Shown piece after piece: positions 21,971 to 33,130 of a stretch of 64,000 bases of DNA. This DNA is from Trissonchulus latispiculum (Eukaryota; Nematoda; Enoplea; Enoplida; Ironidae): assembly GCA_030248195.1 (NCBI GenBank), contig JASAND010030473.1:62001-126000 (forward strand), written 5' to 3'. A program made the translations under genes and the position numbers. Every line of letters starts with the position of its first letter. Within the stretch, counting starts at the first letter, position 1. The notes under the pieces are model-generated. The model was given only the letters and a program-made list of their open reading frames with translations. It had not been told where the DNA came from and made no database searches.

Positions 21971-24900
21971 TGCTTATACGCAGTATTTCTGCAGGTTATT
22001 GTGGAAAGAATAGCAGGAAAGTGCAATTAGACTGAGTTGAAACGTGAACATCAACACTATTACATGTTCCGCCTCTGTGTTTAACTCTAAAATAAAGTAA
22101 TCAGTACAAACTATTAACGCTGTAGTATTGATATTTTACCAGGCCCAGTATGTCGTCGATTATATACTGTCGATAAACTGTCAATAGATACTAATTTCTG
22201 GTAGGATCAAACTATGCCGCGACGGGTTCAAAATAAAATTACTCAATCTCTGCCAGTTTTATGGTTCTAGCGAAGGTGCTAACCTGGCAAAACATTACTG
22301 TTCTTTGTTCAAGCAGTTTTGAACAATGACGAGTAAAATTTGCTAACACTAACGGAGTTGTGGGACAGCACTTTGAAAGGGCTTTATGACGATCAAATGC
22401 GAGCGCTCTGCGCAAGATACTCGGCTGGCAACCGGGGAAACATGATCCGCAGAATGCCCATACTTCCCTCTTCTATTAGGTGCGCTTATACACATTACTT
22501 GATACATACTAACAATGGGAAAAGTTGTAGTGCAAACGCATTTACATGAAAACTCACAATAGAGCTAGTTCACTGCAGGTGTAGATGTGACTGGGACTGC
22601 TTTAATTGAAAATATTAATTAGACATGCCGTCGCATTATTCTAATTTATTTTGTATAAGTTTCCCCTCCGGACTGAGTATCTGGTCTCTGACGTTGCACT
22701 TTCTGCTTTAACATTTCCTTTTGGAGTCGTCAACTTTAAACCGTTATTACTCATTCATTTCTTAAACTTGAGAAGGCATCTTTATATTAGAATTTAGATT
22801 AACATTTTCCCTTTTAGTAAGTATACTGGAACTATTTACTGATTGCCAAAATTCCTTATAATCACTAAAAAACTTCACATTTTTACCGACTGCTGCAAAT
22901 GTTTTCTCCTGAGGTTATATCATTCCATACATCTATCAACTACCTGGAGAACCTTTTCTTAAGGAATTTATAAATTTATCGCATTATCATAAAATACGTT
23001 TCGATTTAGAGAAACTAGCTAAAGTCTAGGCGCAACTTGGCCTGCTTTTTTAAACCTTGTCAATTGATTACTTTAACCATAAAGCAGCAATTGGGGGCAA
23101 TTAACAAAGGCTCTCGCGGTATCTATGTGCAAAACACACCTGTCAAATATAGTATAATTATTACTATGTAGCTTCCGGCCAGCAATCATTAATCGGTTAA
23201 ATCTACCCCAAACGGAAGCGCCGACATTTCGAAGCGCTGCAATCCTGAGAGAAGTGGGTGCCTCAGTTGACGTTTTTCAGAAAATTTCGAATTCCTAAAA
23301 AATCTGCAAGGAAGCGGTGGATGGCAAGATTATAATTATTGCATTTAAGTTTTGGACGGCCTTCCAGAAGACGTCTGTTCCAATTTCCGATATCACTCAT
23401 ACAGCTAGCTTATCCCGAAAGGTTGGCAAAAGGTGGTCATTTTTAGAGTGTTATATTAAACCTGATTTGGGCCATGCGTTAGCAATGGTATTCCAAAAGG
23501 AATCAAACCCTTGACTAAGTTGAACGTCGACGTTAGCCTTTGTGTTTTTGGTTGACATGTTGCGTTAGGAGTTTCACTGAATGTCGGCTTGCAAAACAGC
23601 CATCATCCAATAAGTGGTAAATAACCTTCCCGGCCAACTGGACAGAAAGTTCTTGTCTTATGGCTACAATAGCAAACGCCGAATAAAATTTGATGTAATG
23701 TTCAAGGCAGCAGCGTGTCTAGATCGATAATCGATAATCGAGTAAGGTGGTAAAACCCTTTGTTCCTCAGTCTAGTTTTACTACACAGACGATTGTGTAA
23801 CATTATTGCAGTCACTGTAGTTTATTGGAGTGGCTTGGGAAAACAGACAATTAAGGACACAAATTTTGTAGTGGGTTTTTTTCAGTTTTGCCAGTTGGAG
23901 GTCAACTTTCCAGGAAAGAGAAACTATAAAATCAAATTAAGAACATTTTAAGGATAGTTGAAATATCTTGTATATCCATATTTTTTTATTCTTACCGTTT
24001 TCACTATTAATGACAAGGTTAAACAGAGATTCGACAAGTTGGATGTAGCCGGTCGATTCAAAAATCGATGCCTTTCTGAAGCGGAGTATTAGCTTATACT
24101 TATATATTACTTATAGCAGCATTAAAGCATTCTAGCAGTGAAGTTAACATATATAATGGCCTATTCATCAAACTAACTCACTCTGAGTAGAACGAAGAGG
24201 CCATAGGCTGAAGAGAAAGACGAGATACGAAAACTGAGAAAGCCCAGTGTTCATTAATTTTTAAAGAACGTTTACAGAATTATATTACCTGTTTCTAAAC
24301 CATTTTCATGTGACAATTGTTTACATTATTAGTATTTATTTCATTTAAAGGTAATTAGCCTTCACAAGCACGTGTGCAATATATGTGTGATATAAACATG
24401 TCTAATGAAAATAAAAAACTCATATTGGCAACAGCACATCACGGTGTTTATAGATATGGCCATCGTCCGGCAATGGTTTATCTTTATAGACACAGTTTGA
24501 TGTAGATTGAGGTTAGAAGCAAGACAAATATGATATTTTATCCAGCAAGAACGACAAAAAATTAAAAATTATTAATTTTAAGAATAGTTATTTGTAGTTT
24601 AGTAAGATGAATCATTTCATACCAAGCTTACCATCATTATAGCTACTTATGTTACTCCTCCAGCTCGACCTCAATCAATTTTACTGAATACAAAGTTAAT
24701 CAACTAGATTCGCCCACAGGGTCTGTAACAATATTGAAAAAGTTTCTTTACTTTTGTAAAAGTAGTAATAAGGTAAATCACAAGGCTGATCCTGGAGGAA
24801 TAATGCTTATGGCAAATATTCATGTTTTAGATTCAGCTTAATCACTTCTTTACTTGCTATGTTTGGCGCTGTACTAATTTTGCCGTTTGAGTTCAAGGAC

Positions 24901-26066
24901 ATTTACATTGCTGGCAGTAAACTTAAGTTTCACAGATTCAAAGTTAACCGGTTTACATACAAATACGAAAACAATTTTTGTTTCTATCACTTTTTCTTTG
25001 AAATGTGGTTCGAAAATACCGTCCATTTTCTACCTAATAAGTGGACTTAAAGCCAACATGTTATACCTCATCATAACAGCTCAAACGCAATCACCTAACC
25101 ATATGCAACGACGTAATGAGTGTGCACTTTTGTTCCTCCAATAAAGGTTGTCTAAACAATTGTGATATTTGGATCCTGATTGAGTCGTACTTTAAATTTA
25201 CCCTTGGAAGGAATAAATTTCGTGTCTAAACTCAAATCCAATTACGTCATGTGCACACCGAAGTCCAACTTAAATCGGTAAATCTTAAATCTCTGGTCTT
25301 CGATAAACTTTAGAGATTTCTCTATCAAATTTTATCAATGGACTGAGTGAAAGAAACTTTCAGCATTTCAGGACGGTTTAAGGACACTTAAACATTTCGG
25401 ATTTACGTAACGAGTATGTCGATCCCCGTTTAGCTCAAAACTTTGTACAAACAGCACACGCAGACAACATAGAAGGCAACTACGAATATAGAATTGATAC
25501 ATATCATTCGAGGTGAACGGTCTGAAGACGTAATATCAAAATCACAACATAGGGGCTGTTACCATATCACACAAAGGTTGTCTGTCTGGGCGCTGGAAAG
25601 GGAGTATTTGATTATTTTCAAATCCTTTCAGAATCTCTGATTGTTTTCAAGGTACCCATAGTTCAGAATTGTTGTTCTAGACATCACATCCAACATACGA
25701 TGAAGGGGAAGAAGCTTCAATTTTCTCCTTTATTGAAACTGTCACAGAATTTATAGAAACTTATATTCTGGAAATTTATATATCTACGCAAACCCTTTAA
25801 AGGTCTTAAATGTCAGAGTAATATGTCTGGCAAAGAAGGATTTGATTGTTTGCAAAATAATTTGTACCCTAGCCGTTGAAGGTCTTCTGAATACCTGGAA
25901 TGGGATTTACAAACAAAGCATATTATGAGAGAGAGCTTTTCAACAAAAAATTCGAAGCAACTCAAAGTTTCGTAACACTTCAAATGTGTTTTACACCTCT
26001 TAACTTAACCTTCTCTGTCACCGTAGGCAACACTGCTGGGCTGCTGATGGAGTTCTGTTAAGGAAA
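21971..26066. other. Intergenic; nothing recognised
   Basis: About 4 kb of AT-rich sequence between the G1 start and a SINE. Short open frames (22340-22549, 23317-23514, 24859-25144) show no family motifs or paired splice sites. The promoter and 5' UTR of G1 should lie just above 21970, but no clear core-promoter motif was identified. A TM1 exon for DEG/ENaC B may be hidden here; none was convincing. Confidence 0.5.
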
Positions 26067-26400
26067 CAGGCATTGGAAGGCATATGGGAGTTCAGCTGAT
26101 GGTGCCGTGGTGTAGAGGTTAGCATGTCTGACTCCGGAGCAGTCGGGTACGATCTCCGGTGGGAGGAAGCTACTTTCAATGGTGAGTGAAAAACTTAACC
26201 TCTAGATCCTGGTTTCGTCGGTACGAGGGTGCCTGCCGCCTCCCGTCTCGGGCTTGTTCTGTGTTTCTTCTTCGTCCCCGAGCCCTGGCAGAAGCGCTAC
26301 AGTTCTATCCCTCAGTAGAGACTCCTTTGATGGATCTCAAAATGAATGAAAAGTTAAATCAAAAAACTGAGGGTTTAACGCATGTGTTTATGTCCTAACT
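26067..26400 (+). mobile_element. tRNA-derived SINE, family S1 copy 1
   Basis: Head TGGGAGTTCAGCTGATGG (26086-26103), then a tRNA-like part with box A GTGGTGTAGAGGTTAGCA and a degraded box B (GGGTACGATCTCC). The body is TCCTGGTTTCGTCGGTACGA, GTGCCTGCCGCCTCCCGT, GGGCTTGTTC and GAGCCCTGGCAGAAGC. The copies at 60412-60545 and 61382-61690 share the head before the tRNA-like part; the last also shares the body. Confidence 0.8.
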
Positions 26401-27927
26401 GCTTATGGTCATCCGCTCCGCAACAGGAAATGCTAAGACTAAGTGACGCGAGTTTATTCAACAGGACATTCCAAAGCACAAACTTCTTCATAATCTAACA
26501 GTTGATACACGTTCAGTAGTGTTCTCGACAGTCAGTTAAAAAAAGTCCCAGAACGAGCTGCGATGGACTGCGATTTGCGCCGTTGACCAGGCAGATGCCA
26601 GGGGGCACCTGGGATGTCCATTTGATGGGGTCCGTGTCCATCGGATTTCCCACGGAGGTGGTTCCAGGCCCCCCACTTTGCTTTCATCACCATTCTCTCT
26701 TTAGATTGTATTTAAATGTATGTATTATATGTAACTTATTGTGTGGCGCTGATGGGCTTAATCAAATGTATCTATTGCTTTGATTAAAAATAGAAGGTTT
26801 TCAGCTGGAGTTAGGAGCAAACTTATTTTTCCTGAAGAAACTTTTCTTACATATTTACGTCATTGTGTTTTAACGGTAATTCCACAAAGTCCAATTTAAT
26901 AAATTTGGTATATATTACTTATTTATAACTTCTCTTCTGAAATAATTTGGGCAGTCATGTAACGGACAGATATCTTTTATTCTTTTATTGCCTACATTAC
27001 CTAACTTGAGCCGCACAGAACATTGTTCGTAATTTTGTTTGTTACCTAAAAGGAAATTCTTCGGTCTGGATGCTTTTTCATTTGTGGAAACAACATAACT
27101 ACAATCACGAGGAATTATCCATGTGGATAGATGATACAGTGAGCAGAATTCTGAGCTGTCAAAACAGCTGTGTCTGACTTGTAAAGCAGCTGTGAAGTTT
27201 GACTATACGAGATTTCATAAATGCTGTTGTCTCCTTGAACGTTAGGTTAGATAAGATAAGATAAGATCCTAAGATAGCAAGTGATTAGGCTAATTTCCAA
27301 CATGCATAAGTGTAATTAAATTAAAAAAAGCCCCGAAAATTTAATGAATCATAAATTTGTGCTTTAATTCTGAGTACATTACAGGTTAGACAGCCACATC
27401 TCTCCAACATCACTATATGACACCGTCGCTACATGCTAAGCTTGACTAGACAAAATTAAATAAAATGTTGTTGTCTCCTTGAATGTTAGGTTAAGATCCT
27501 AAGAATGCAACTAATTACCGGTGGTGTGCAATATAGGAGAACTGTTAGATCCTGATCAAATGCTTAATAGCAAAAATATTAAAACGGTTTATTGATAATT
27601 CTACAAAGCACTCAATGAATTGACAAGGGTTATCAAACTACCAAACAGAAATTAAGACGAATACGACTGAACCGCAAATTGTCCTGGAATGCTCGAAAAC
27701 CCAGCATAGGACTTCTCCCGAATTACAATACTTTACCTAACAAGAGCGATTCCAACCGCAGCTAGCTACAAGTTTACACCAACCTGGTCGACATCAACCA
27801 TTAGCTAAAGAAACATTGAATGTTTGTCGGAATTTGAGTCTAAACTTGCTTAGGTTTAGCGTCTCGAGAATGAATTATACCTTACCAACTTCACACTGCT
27901 TATAAAGACGTGGGGTTGTTTTTGTAG
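26401..27927. other. No gene recognised
   Basis: AT-rich. The phrase TGCTGTTGTCTCCTTGAACGTTAGGTTA (about 27220) recurs as AATGTTGTTGTCTCCTTGAATGTTAGGTTAAGATCC (about 27463), a short local duplication. The stretch ends at the acceptor of DEG/ENaC B exon 1. Confidence 0.45.
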
Positions 27928-28318
27928 ATTCAATCCTTCAAATATGATTAAATTTGTTGATGAGGCATCAGAATTTTCCAACGAATTCATTCCGCACACT
28001 GACAAAGCGTTAGGATAAAACTTGTTTATTCGTCACGTGTTTCCTGATTTGGATTTACAAAACTGTGTGAAATCAGCTATTTACGAAAGTGCTACGTGCT
28101 AAAGCTTGATCAGTACTTGCAACGAACTAATACAAGCCTAATCAATTTATTTGAAAGCATTGGACATCACTGCGAGGATCACGTGACTTCATGTGTCATC
28201 AATGGCATAGAGGAAAACTCCACTCAGTGCTGCACCGGTAGCTCTTTTTTGCTGACTGTTCGAGGAACTTGTCCTCTTGTGAAGGGACGAAATCGAACAT
28301 TCGTCAGCGGACAATCCG
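27928..28318 (+). pseudogene. DEG/ENaC B exon 1, with stop codon and frameshift
   Basis: Acceptor GTTTTTGTAG and donor GTAGTAAA. It starts FNPSNMIKFVDEASEFSNEF and matches copy A, then meets TAA at 28016-28018. The frame changes near 28095, after which VLKLDQYLQRTNTSLINLFE to FVSGQSG is again open and ends phase 1 as expected. Confidence 0.85.
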
Positions 28319-28507
28319 GTAGTAAACAAGTTGCTGTGAAACAGGTTTGAGACTTCTTTTAAAACATTTTAATAATAAAATGAAAGCAGAAATTGCGAGG
28401 AAAGTGCTGTTTTCAGAGGACAGCTCAGTCCAGATTTAGCTAGTTTGAGTGTGAAACCCTATTTGAAAGGTCTAGATTCTTCTTTTGTCACCTAAAACCG
28501 TAGGAAC

Positions 28508-30377
28508 GGTCTTCAATGCCGAGAATTGTATTGCCGAGAATGCACATTGCCGAGAAAGGCATTGCCGAGAATTGCATTGCCGAGAATGGATAGTGCTTGT
28601 TACTTGCATTGCCGAGAAAGACTAAAAGCCATAGTTTGCATTGCCGAGAATGGCATTGCTGAGAATTGCATTGGCGAGAAAGTGCATTTTATGAAACCTG
28701 CTTTATTTATGCGGCAAGTATGTTACTCTCTTATAAGGTTACAAGACATGTTCAGAGCAGCTGAGAAATGTGTGCATGTTTATTAAGGCTTTAAATTAAA
28801 GCGTTTTTCTTTTGTGCAGAAAAGTGCAAATAAGGTGGTATGTATTAATTAAATTAATAGGTCTCTTATTTATGTTTGGAGAAGTTTTGCTTTTTCTGCT
28901 AATGGTTTGAAATTGGAACTCCCTTTCAATTTTCGCATTCCTTCTTTTACGATAGCTAAAGAACTGCTGTTAAGAACTAACTGTTGCTAAAGAAGCGAAA
29001 GTTATAGGGAGTTCCAAAGCATGTTTAATAGGATAACAGGAAATTTGATATCTGGTTTCAATCAAAAGTTTCGTGTTTGCACCAGGGATTTTTAAAAAAC
29101 TCGGACATGTGCCTTTCAGTGCATTTTTCCATGAAAACGTGTGGTTTTCATTTTCAAAGGCTCTCTCGGTGCTTTAATGCTGCCACAAATGATGACCGGT
29201 CTAGAGAAGAAAGCCAAAAACATTTGTAAGACCGGAGCACAAACCTATGTAAATTGTTTTACAAAAACGTGGGGAAGCGTGTACGATTAAGGAATGAGGA
29301 TATAGTGTTTCCTGCATGTTCACTAACTGTTTCAGAAACTGCATTTATGGTCCAATTGAATTAAACTTTAAAATTTCGGTAAACACATCGGATATGGTTA
29401 CAGTCTGTGAGTTTTTCAATTTCTCGAAAATGTTGTTGTGAAAATGAGTGTTGAAATAACTGTATTTTTCAATAAAATGTTTGCGAAAACAGCTCAAAAC
29501 CCGTGGCACAGGCGCATTTATCCTGAACATGAAAGTCTAAGGTCAAATCCTTAAAAATAGTCTTTGCTTATTGTAAATAAAGCAGCAATTAAATGGGGCT
29601 AGGCTGGTGCCGACTTCTGGAAACGAGAAAAGATGTTTGCTAATTTCCAGGGATTCTGGGATATGGGTACATATTGGCTGGCAGAGCCTTTACCTCGTGG
29701 CAAAATGTCGTGCGCGGGTTCGAGTCTCACGATGATGATATTGTGATATTCGCGAAATTCCTGAAAATTTCAGGGAAATTGTGAAACTTAAACTTAAACT
29801 TAAAAATTTTAACTAATTTTTAGTAACTGCATTGGGCGGGGAGAGAGTTGCAGATGGCAACTTTATAGCTACTGGTCATTGGTCAATAGATCAGACTATA
29901 AGAGTGAGAGACTATTAAGCGAGCTCCTCGTCACAGGTCATGGAGGAACGCTCCACATCACGACTTGAAGCAAGATCTCTTTCGAATATCTTGCTACCTT
30001 CAATCCTGAGATTAGCAATTCCTTAATTTTAATTTATTCCTTAATTATTAATTTCATTAATAAATTAATTAATTTTTGCAATACAATTTAATTAAATTAA
30101 AATATAAAAGCTTTAAGTTAAACTTGCATATATGCTTGTATTTCTCAACTGCTTAGAAATTTAGAATGTATTGCAGCATTTAAAAACTGAATATACTTGC
30201 AGCATAGATAAAGCAGGTTTCATAAAATGCACTTTCTCGGCAATGCAATTCTCAGCAATGCCATTCTCGGCAATGCAAGTAATGAACATTGACCGTTCTC
30301 GGCAATGCAATTCACGGCAATGCCTTTCTCGGCAACGTGCATTCTCGGCAATGCAATTCTCGGCATTGAATGTTACC
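28508..30377. mobile_element. Long-TIR DNA transposon (Mutator-like) with 9-base target duplication
   Basis: The direct repeat CGTAGGAAC flanks the element exactly (28499-28507 and 30378-30386; the 10-base CCGTAGGAAC also fits). Terminal inverted arms of about 200-240 bases start GGT and consist mostly of a 12-base subrepeat, CATTGCCGAGAA: about ten units at 28515-28685 and the reverse complement at 30227-30368. The arms end in AAGTGCATTTTATGAAACCTGCTTTAT. The interior (28730-30165) has no transposase frame; 29345-29530 on minus is open but unrecognised. Long subrepeat-built TIRs plus a 9-base duplication fit Mutator-like elements. It sits in intron 1 of DEG/ENaC B. Confidence 0.82.
29668..29740 (+). 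mobile_element. tRNA-like SINE head
   Basis: Box A-like GGCAGAGCCTTTACCTCGTGG and box B CGGGTTCGAGTCTC, followed by non-tRNA sequence. No acceptor-stem pairing, so a SINE fragment rather than a tRNA gene. It lies inside the Mutator-like element. Confidence 0.5.
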
Positions 30378-30543
30378 CGTAGGAACAGCAATGTTACACT
30401 GCAAGCTATAGAAGCTGTTTGAAAAGATTTTTGAAAGCATTGCTTTTGCTTTTGAGTTTTGAAATTTTGAATTTTGAAGCACTACTGACTTGCAGGTTCT
30501 ACAATTCGTTTGTATATGCCTAAACTCCTCAATCGTGCCCACT

Positions 30544-30925
30544 GGCGGATCCAGGATTTCGTGACGGGGGGACGGTAAAATTTTCCCAGCGGGGGGTCTG
30601 GGGGGCGGAGCCCCCAGAACTTGAAGAAATTTTTTGTTTTTGCAATAAAATCGGTCTTCGGATCTTTAATTCACTTTGTTTGAACAAATTTTTAAAACAT
30701 GTTTTAAAAAGTTTTTCTTGACATTTTTAGGCAAAAATTTTCTCCGAAAAATCGGATGCATTTCAAGCTTTTTCTTCACAAATGCAATAAATATGCGGTT
30801 AAAAAGTAATTAGAAATTTTTTGGCTTTTTGCCCTTTTTCTTCTTTCTCTCTTTTATTTTTCCTACATTCAAATCGCGAGGGGAGGGGGGGCCCCCCCCC
30901 CCCCCCCCGCCCCCCTGGATCCGCC
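30544..30925. mobile_element. GC-capped MITE (GGCGGATCCAGG ends)
   Basis: Ends GGCGGATCCAGG (30544-30555) and CCTGGATCCGCC (30914-30925), an exact 12-base TIR. Next to the ends are G-runs (GGGGGGTCTGGGGGGCGGAGCCCCCAGAA) and a long C-run (about 30889-30908); the interior is AT-rich. No coding content. Elements with this look are common in marine-invertebrate genomes (recollection, not searched). Confidence 0.75.
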
Positions 30926-31904
30926 TCTGATCGTGCCTGAAAGCTAGTTCATAGGATTTCAATACGATGCCTTAATTTTAAAAACTACCAAATAAGTTCG
31001 CACATTTTCAAATCAATCGAATCGTCAAAATTCAAAAAATTATCTGACTTAAGCACAAACTTTACAACAAAAGAGCAAAAGATATTGAATTTCTTCTTCC
31101 AAAAGTGCCCAAATGTACCAACTATGCGTCAACTATTGAAATGAATTAGTGTATTCGTGTTACAAACCAGCTAACAAACTAACCCATAATCTGCATGTAG
31201 CGTTCAACACGGGAATTTCCATGACTTCAAACAGAAAGAAATGGATGAATTTAGAATAATATTCCATACTTGGTTTACATCGCATAAAATTACCTTCTAC
31301 GGGCCAATTAAATTTAGCATCTTGTTCAGGTGTGACCAGTACTCTCAGCTGCTAAAATTTTAATAGAGTTTTGCAAATTCTTTTGACCTGACTCTAAAAG
31401 TTCTAAAACCCTTCAAAGTTAAGTTGACAATTGTTTTCTTATCATCATTATAAGGTGTTGTAAATGTCTAATTCTACGACTTTCAAAAAATTTACTAGCG
31501 TCACCACTAGTTTATCTGATTGTGCTAATTTGACAATTCGATTTTAGAAATGGTTTTGTATTTGAAGTTTAAACACACTATCCACCTAAACTAATGCTAA
31601 TTTTGTTTTAACTAAACTAGATTTAAGCATAATTACCATCACTTTGTATGCTTGATTTACATGGTATAAAGTTGCCTTGGAATTTCGGTCCCTATTCAAG
31701 CATGGCCAGACCTAACTAACTACTTCAGTTAAGACAGCATTTTGCGAAGTTGGTAATTTCAAAGTTAAGTTGATCAACATATTTCCTTTCATCATTCCAA
31801 AGTTTTTATAAATTCTTAATGTTATTGGTTATGATTTTTAACACACACCTTGGTTTGCCAATAGTTTATTTGTTGTTGCTAATTTGGCAATTCTACTTTT
31901 ACAG

Positions 31905-32397
31905 GAATACTGTTGAAGCTGAAGATTAAACACTCTGACTACTATAATGCAATGCTGCCTCAGAGTGATGGATTCGTGGTCACTCTTTTAGACGAAATCA
32001 ATATCATGCCCATCCAGACTATTTGGATACTGCCTTACGCCACCACACTCCTGTCTCTAAAAAGAGTTAGACATCTGCGCGTTAACAGTAAGCTGAACCC
32101 TTGCATGAGAATGGAAAAGGGGAGTCATGCTTGCTTTATTGTTTGTAATTTCCGACATATCGCAAGTCGAGCAAAAGATTTGTCTGCGGAATATGGGCAG
32201 TGTGATCTGGCTATTCTTGGTAATTACACCGATTCAGAAGATACTCGTCCAGTTTGCAATGTCATGAATGGAGCCATGTGCCATATGGGACCTTATATTG
32301 GAGATAATTCCAAGAACTATCATCACTCTGCTTGAGATGACACTTGTAAGAGGTCCTGTTTTGAGTACAAATACAAGTGGACTGCTTCCGCATCGAG
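31905..32397 (+). pseudogene. DEG/ENaC B exon 2, stop at a conserved cysteine
   Basis: Acceptor CTTTTACAG and donor GTAAAAAT, joining phases 1 and 2 as in copy A. Open from GILLKLKIKHSDYYNAMLPQ to YHHSA, then TGA near 32334 where copy A reads Cys (TGC) of HCVKECRQSC. The same frame then continues DDTCKRSCFEYKYKWTASAS to the donor, so the break is a single nonsense position. Confidence 0.85.
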
Positions 32398-32548
32398 GTA
32401 AAAATACTTATGAAACACATAAATTTTTATATTCTGGTTATGAACTACTAACAAAACTCAGTTCGTCTCTACTGTTTTAGAAACCATTTGATTGTATGCT
32501 GATCATTTTTATCCTTGATGTAGTTATTTTAATCTATTTCACGTCTAG

Positions 32549-32684
32549 ACTACGATCAAAAACTAATGCAGAAACAGTTCTATATGTGCAGTATGAAACA
32601 CTTCAAGAAGATACTTTCAGGGAAAGTTTCAAACAAACCGCTGATGGAGCCGTAGCTGCTCTGGGAGGGATACTTGCTGCCTGA
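32549..32684 (+). pseudogene. DEG/ENaC B exon 3 (pre-TM2), Trp-to-stop at its last codon
   Basis: Acceptor ACGTCTAG; AG|A codon as in copy A. Encodes RLRSKTNAETVLYVQYETLQ through GAVAALGGILAA, then TGA (32682-32684) aligned with TGG in A, directly before donor GTATGTG. Confidence 0.82.
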
Positions 32685-33046
32685 GTATGTGTAGTATTTG
32701 TTCCGTTACCTATTAAGCTCGAATACAGGCACTTATTTGCACCGACTTTTATTCCTCGACTTTCTTTCACGCAGTGGTGTTTGTTAAAGTAGCATGCCAT
32801 GAAAATGTATGAACGCATTCTTTATGTTTCCATTTTAAGTTTTTCTCCAGATGTAGAGACGGCAATTATTGGCTGCTATTTCTTTTAATTTGGTTGAAAG
32901 CTTCAAATGTTTCAGTCCATACAGACGTGTTAGTTTGTACAAACAGAGATAAGATGACTTCGCACTCAGAATCTTGAGTTATCTTGTTTGGTCCTAACAT
33001 TACTGGCATCTCAAAGCGTTTCCCTGCCTACATAACACTGTTTCAG

Positions 33047-33130
33047 ATAGGATGCTCAATATTAAGCATTGTGCAGACGCTGATTTTGCCAGTTGGGTAT
33101 GCTATTGTTCAATTTTTCGAAGAAAATTAA
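33047..33130 (+). pseudogene. DEG/ENaC B exon 4: TM2 pore helix and C-terminus
   Basis: Acceptor CTGTTTCAG, phase 0. Encodes IGCSILSIVQTLILPVGYAI then VQFFEEN-stop (TAA 33128-33130). Joined after GGILAA-W it gives the family's TM2 signature with GCS as the G-x-S filter and SIVQ in place of the usual SIVE. The C-terminal tail is very short. This exon is below common length cut-offs but fits splice phase, position and motif. Confidence 0.75.

Larger units (their letters stand above)
27928..33130 (+). pseudogene. DEG/ENaC-family sodium channel, copy B (decayed, 4 exons)
   Basis: Paralogue of 693-5932. Exons: 27928-28318, 31905-32397, 32549-32684, 33047-33130, with splice phases 1, 2, 0 as in copy A. 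Exons 1-3 show the same motifs (GHHCEDHVTSC, GTCPLVKGRNRTF, LNPCMRMEKGSHAC, CKRSCFEYKYKW, VLYVQYETLQEDTF, GGILAA). Exon 4 encodes the TM2 entry and pore helix IGCSILSIVQTLILPV with the GxS selectivity-filter motif (GCS), then a short tail ending FFEEN-stop. Lesions: TAA at 28016-28018; a frameshift around 28090-28096 (4 bases shorter than A); TGA in exon 2 near 32334, where A has a conserved Cys codon (TGC); TGA at 32682-32684 where A has Trp. Several independent breaks make a non-functional relic the likely reading. Confidence 0.85.

Noticed and set aside
28515..30368. CRISPR-like array from the repeated CATTGCCGAGAA units
   Set aside because: The repeats are 12 bases with irregular short spacing and occur as two inverted clusters at the ends of an element with a target duplication, in a eukaryotic context.
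28016..32684. Alternative genetic code (stop codons reassigned) to explain stops in DEG/ENaC B
   Set aside because: Both TAA and TGA occur, plus a frameshift, while copy A and the GPCRs have clean frames and use TAA/TGA as terminal stops.
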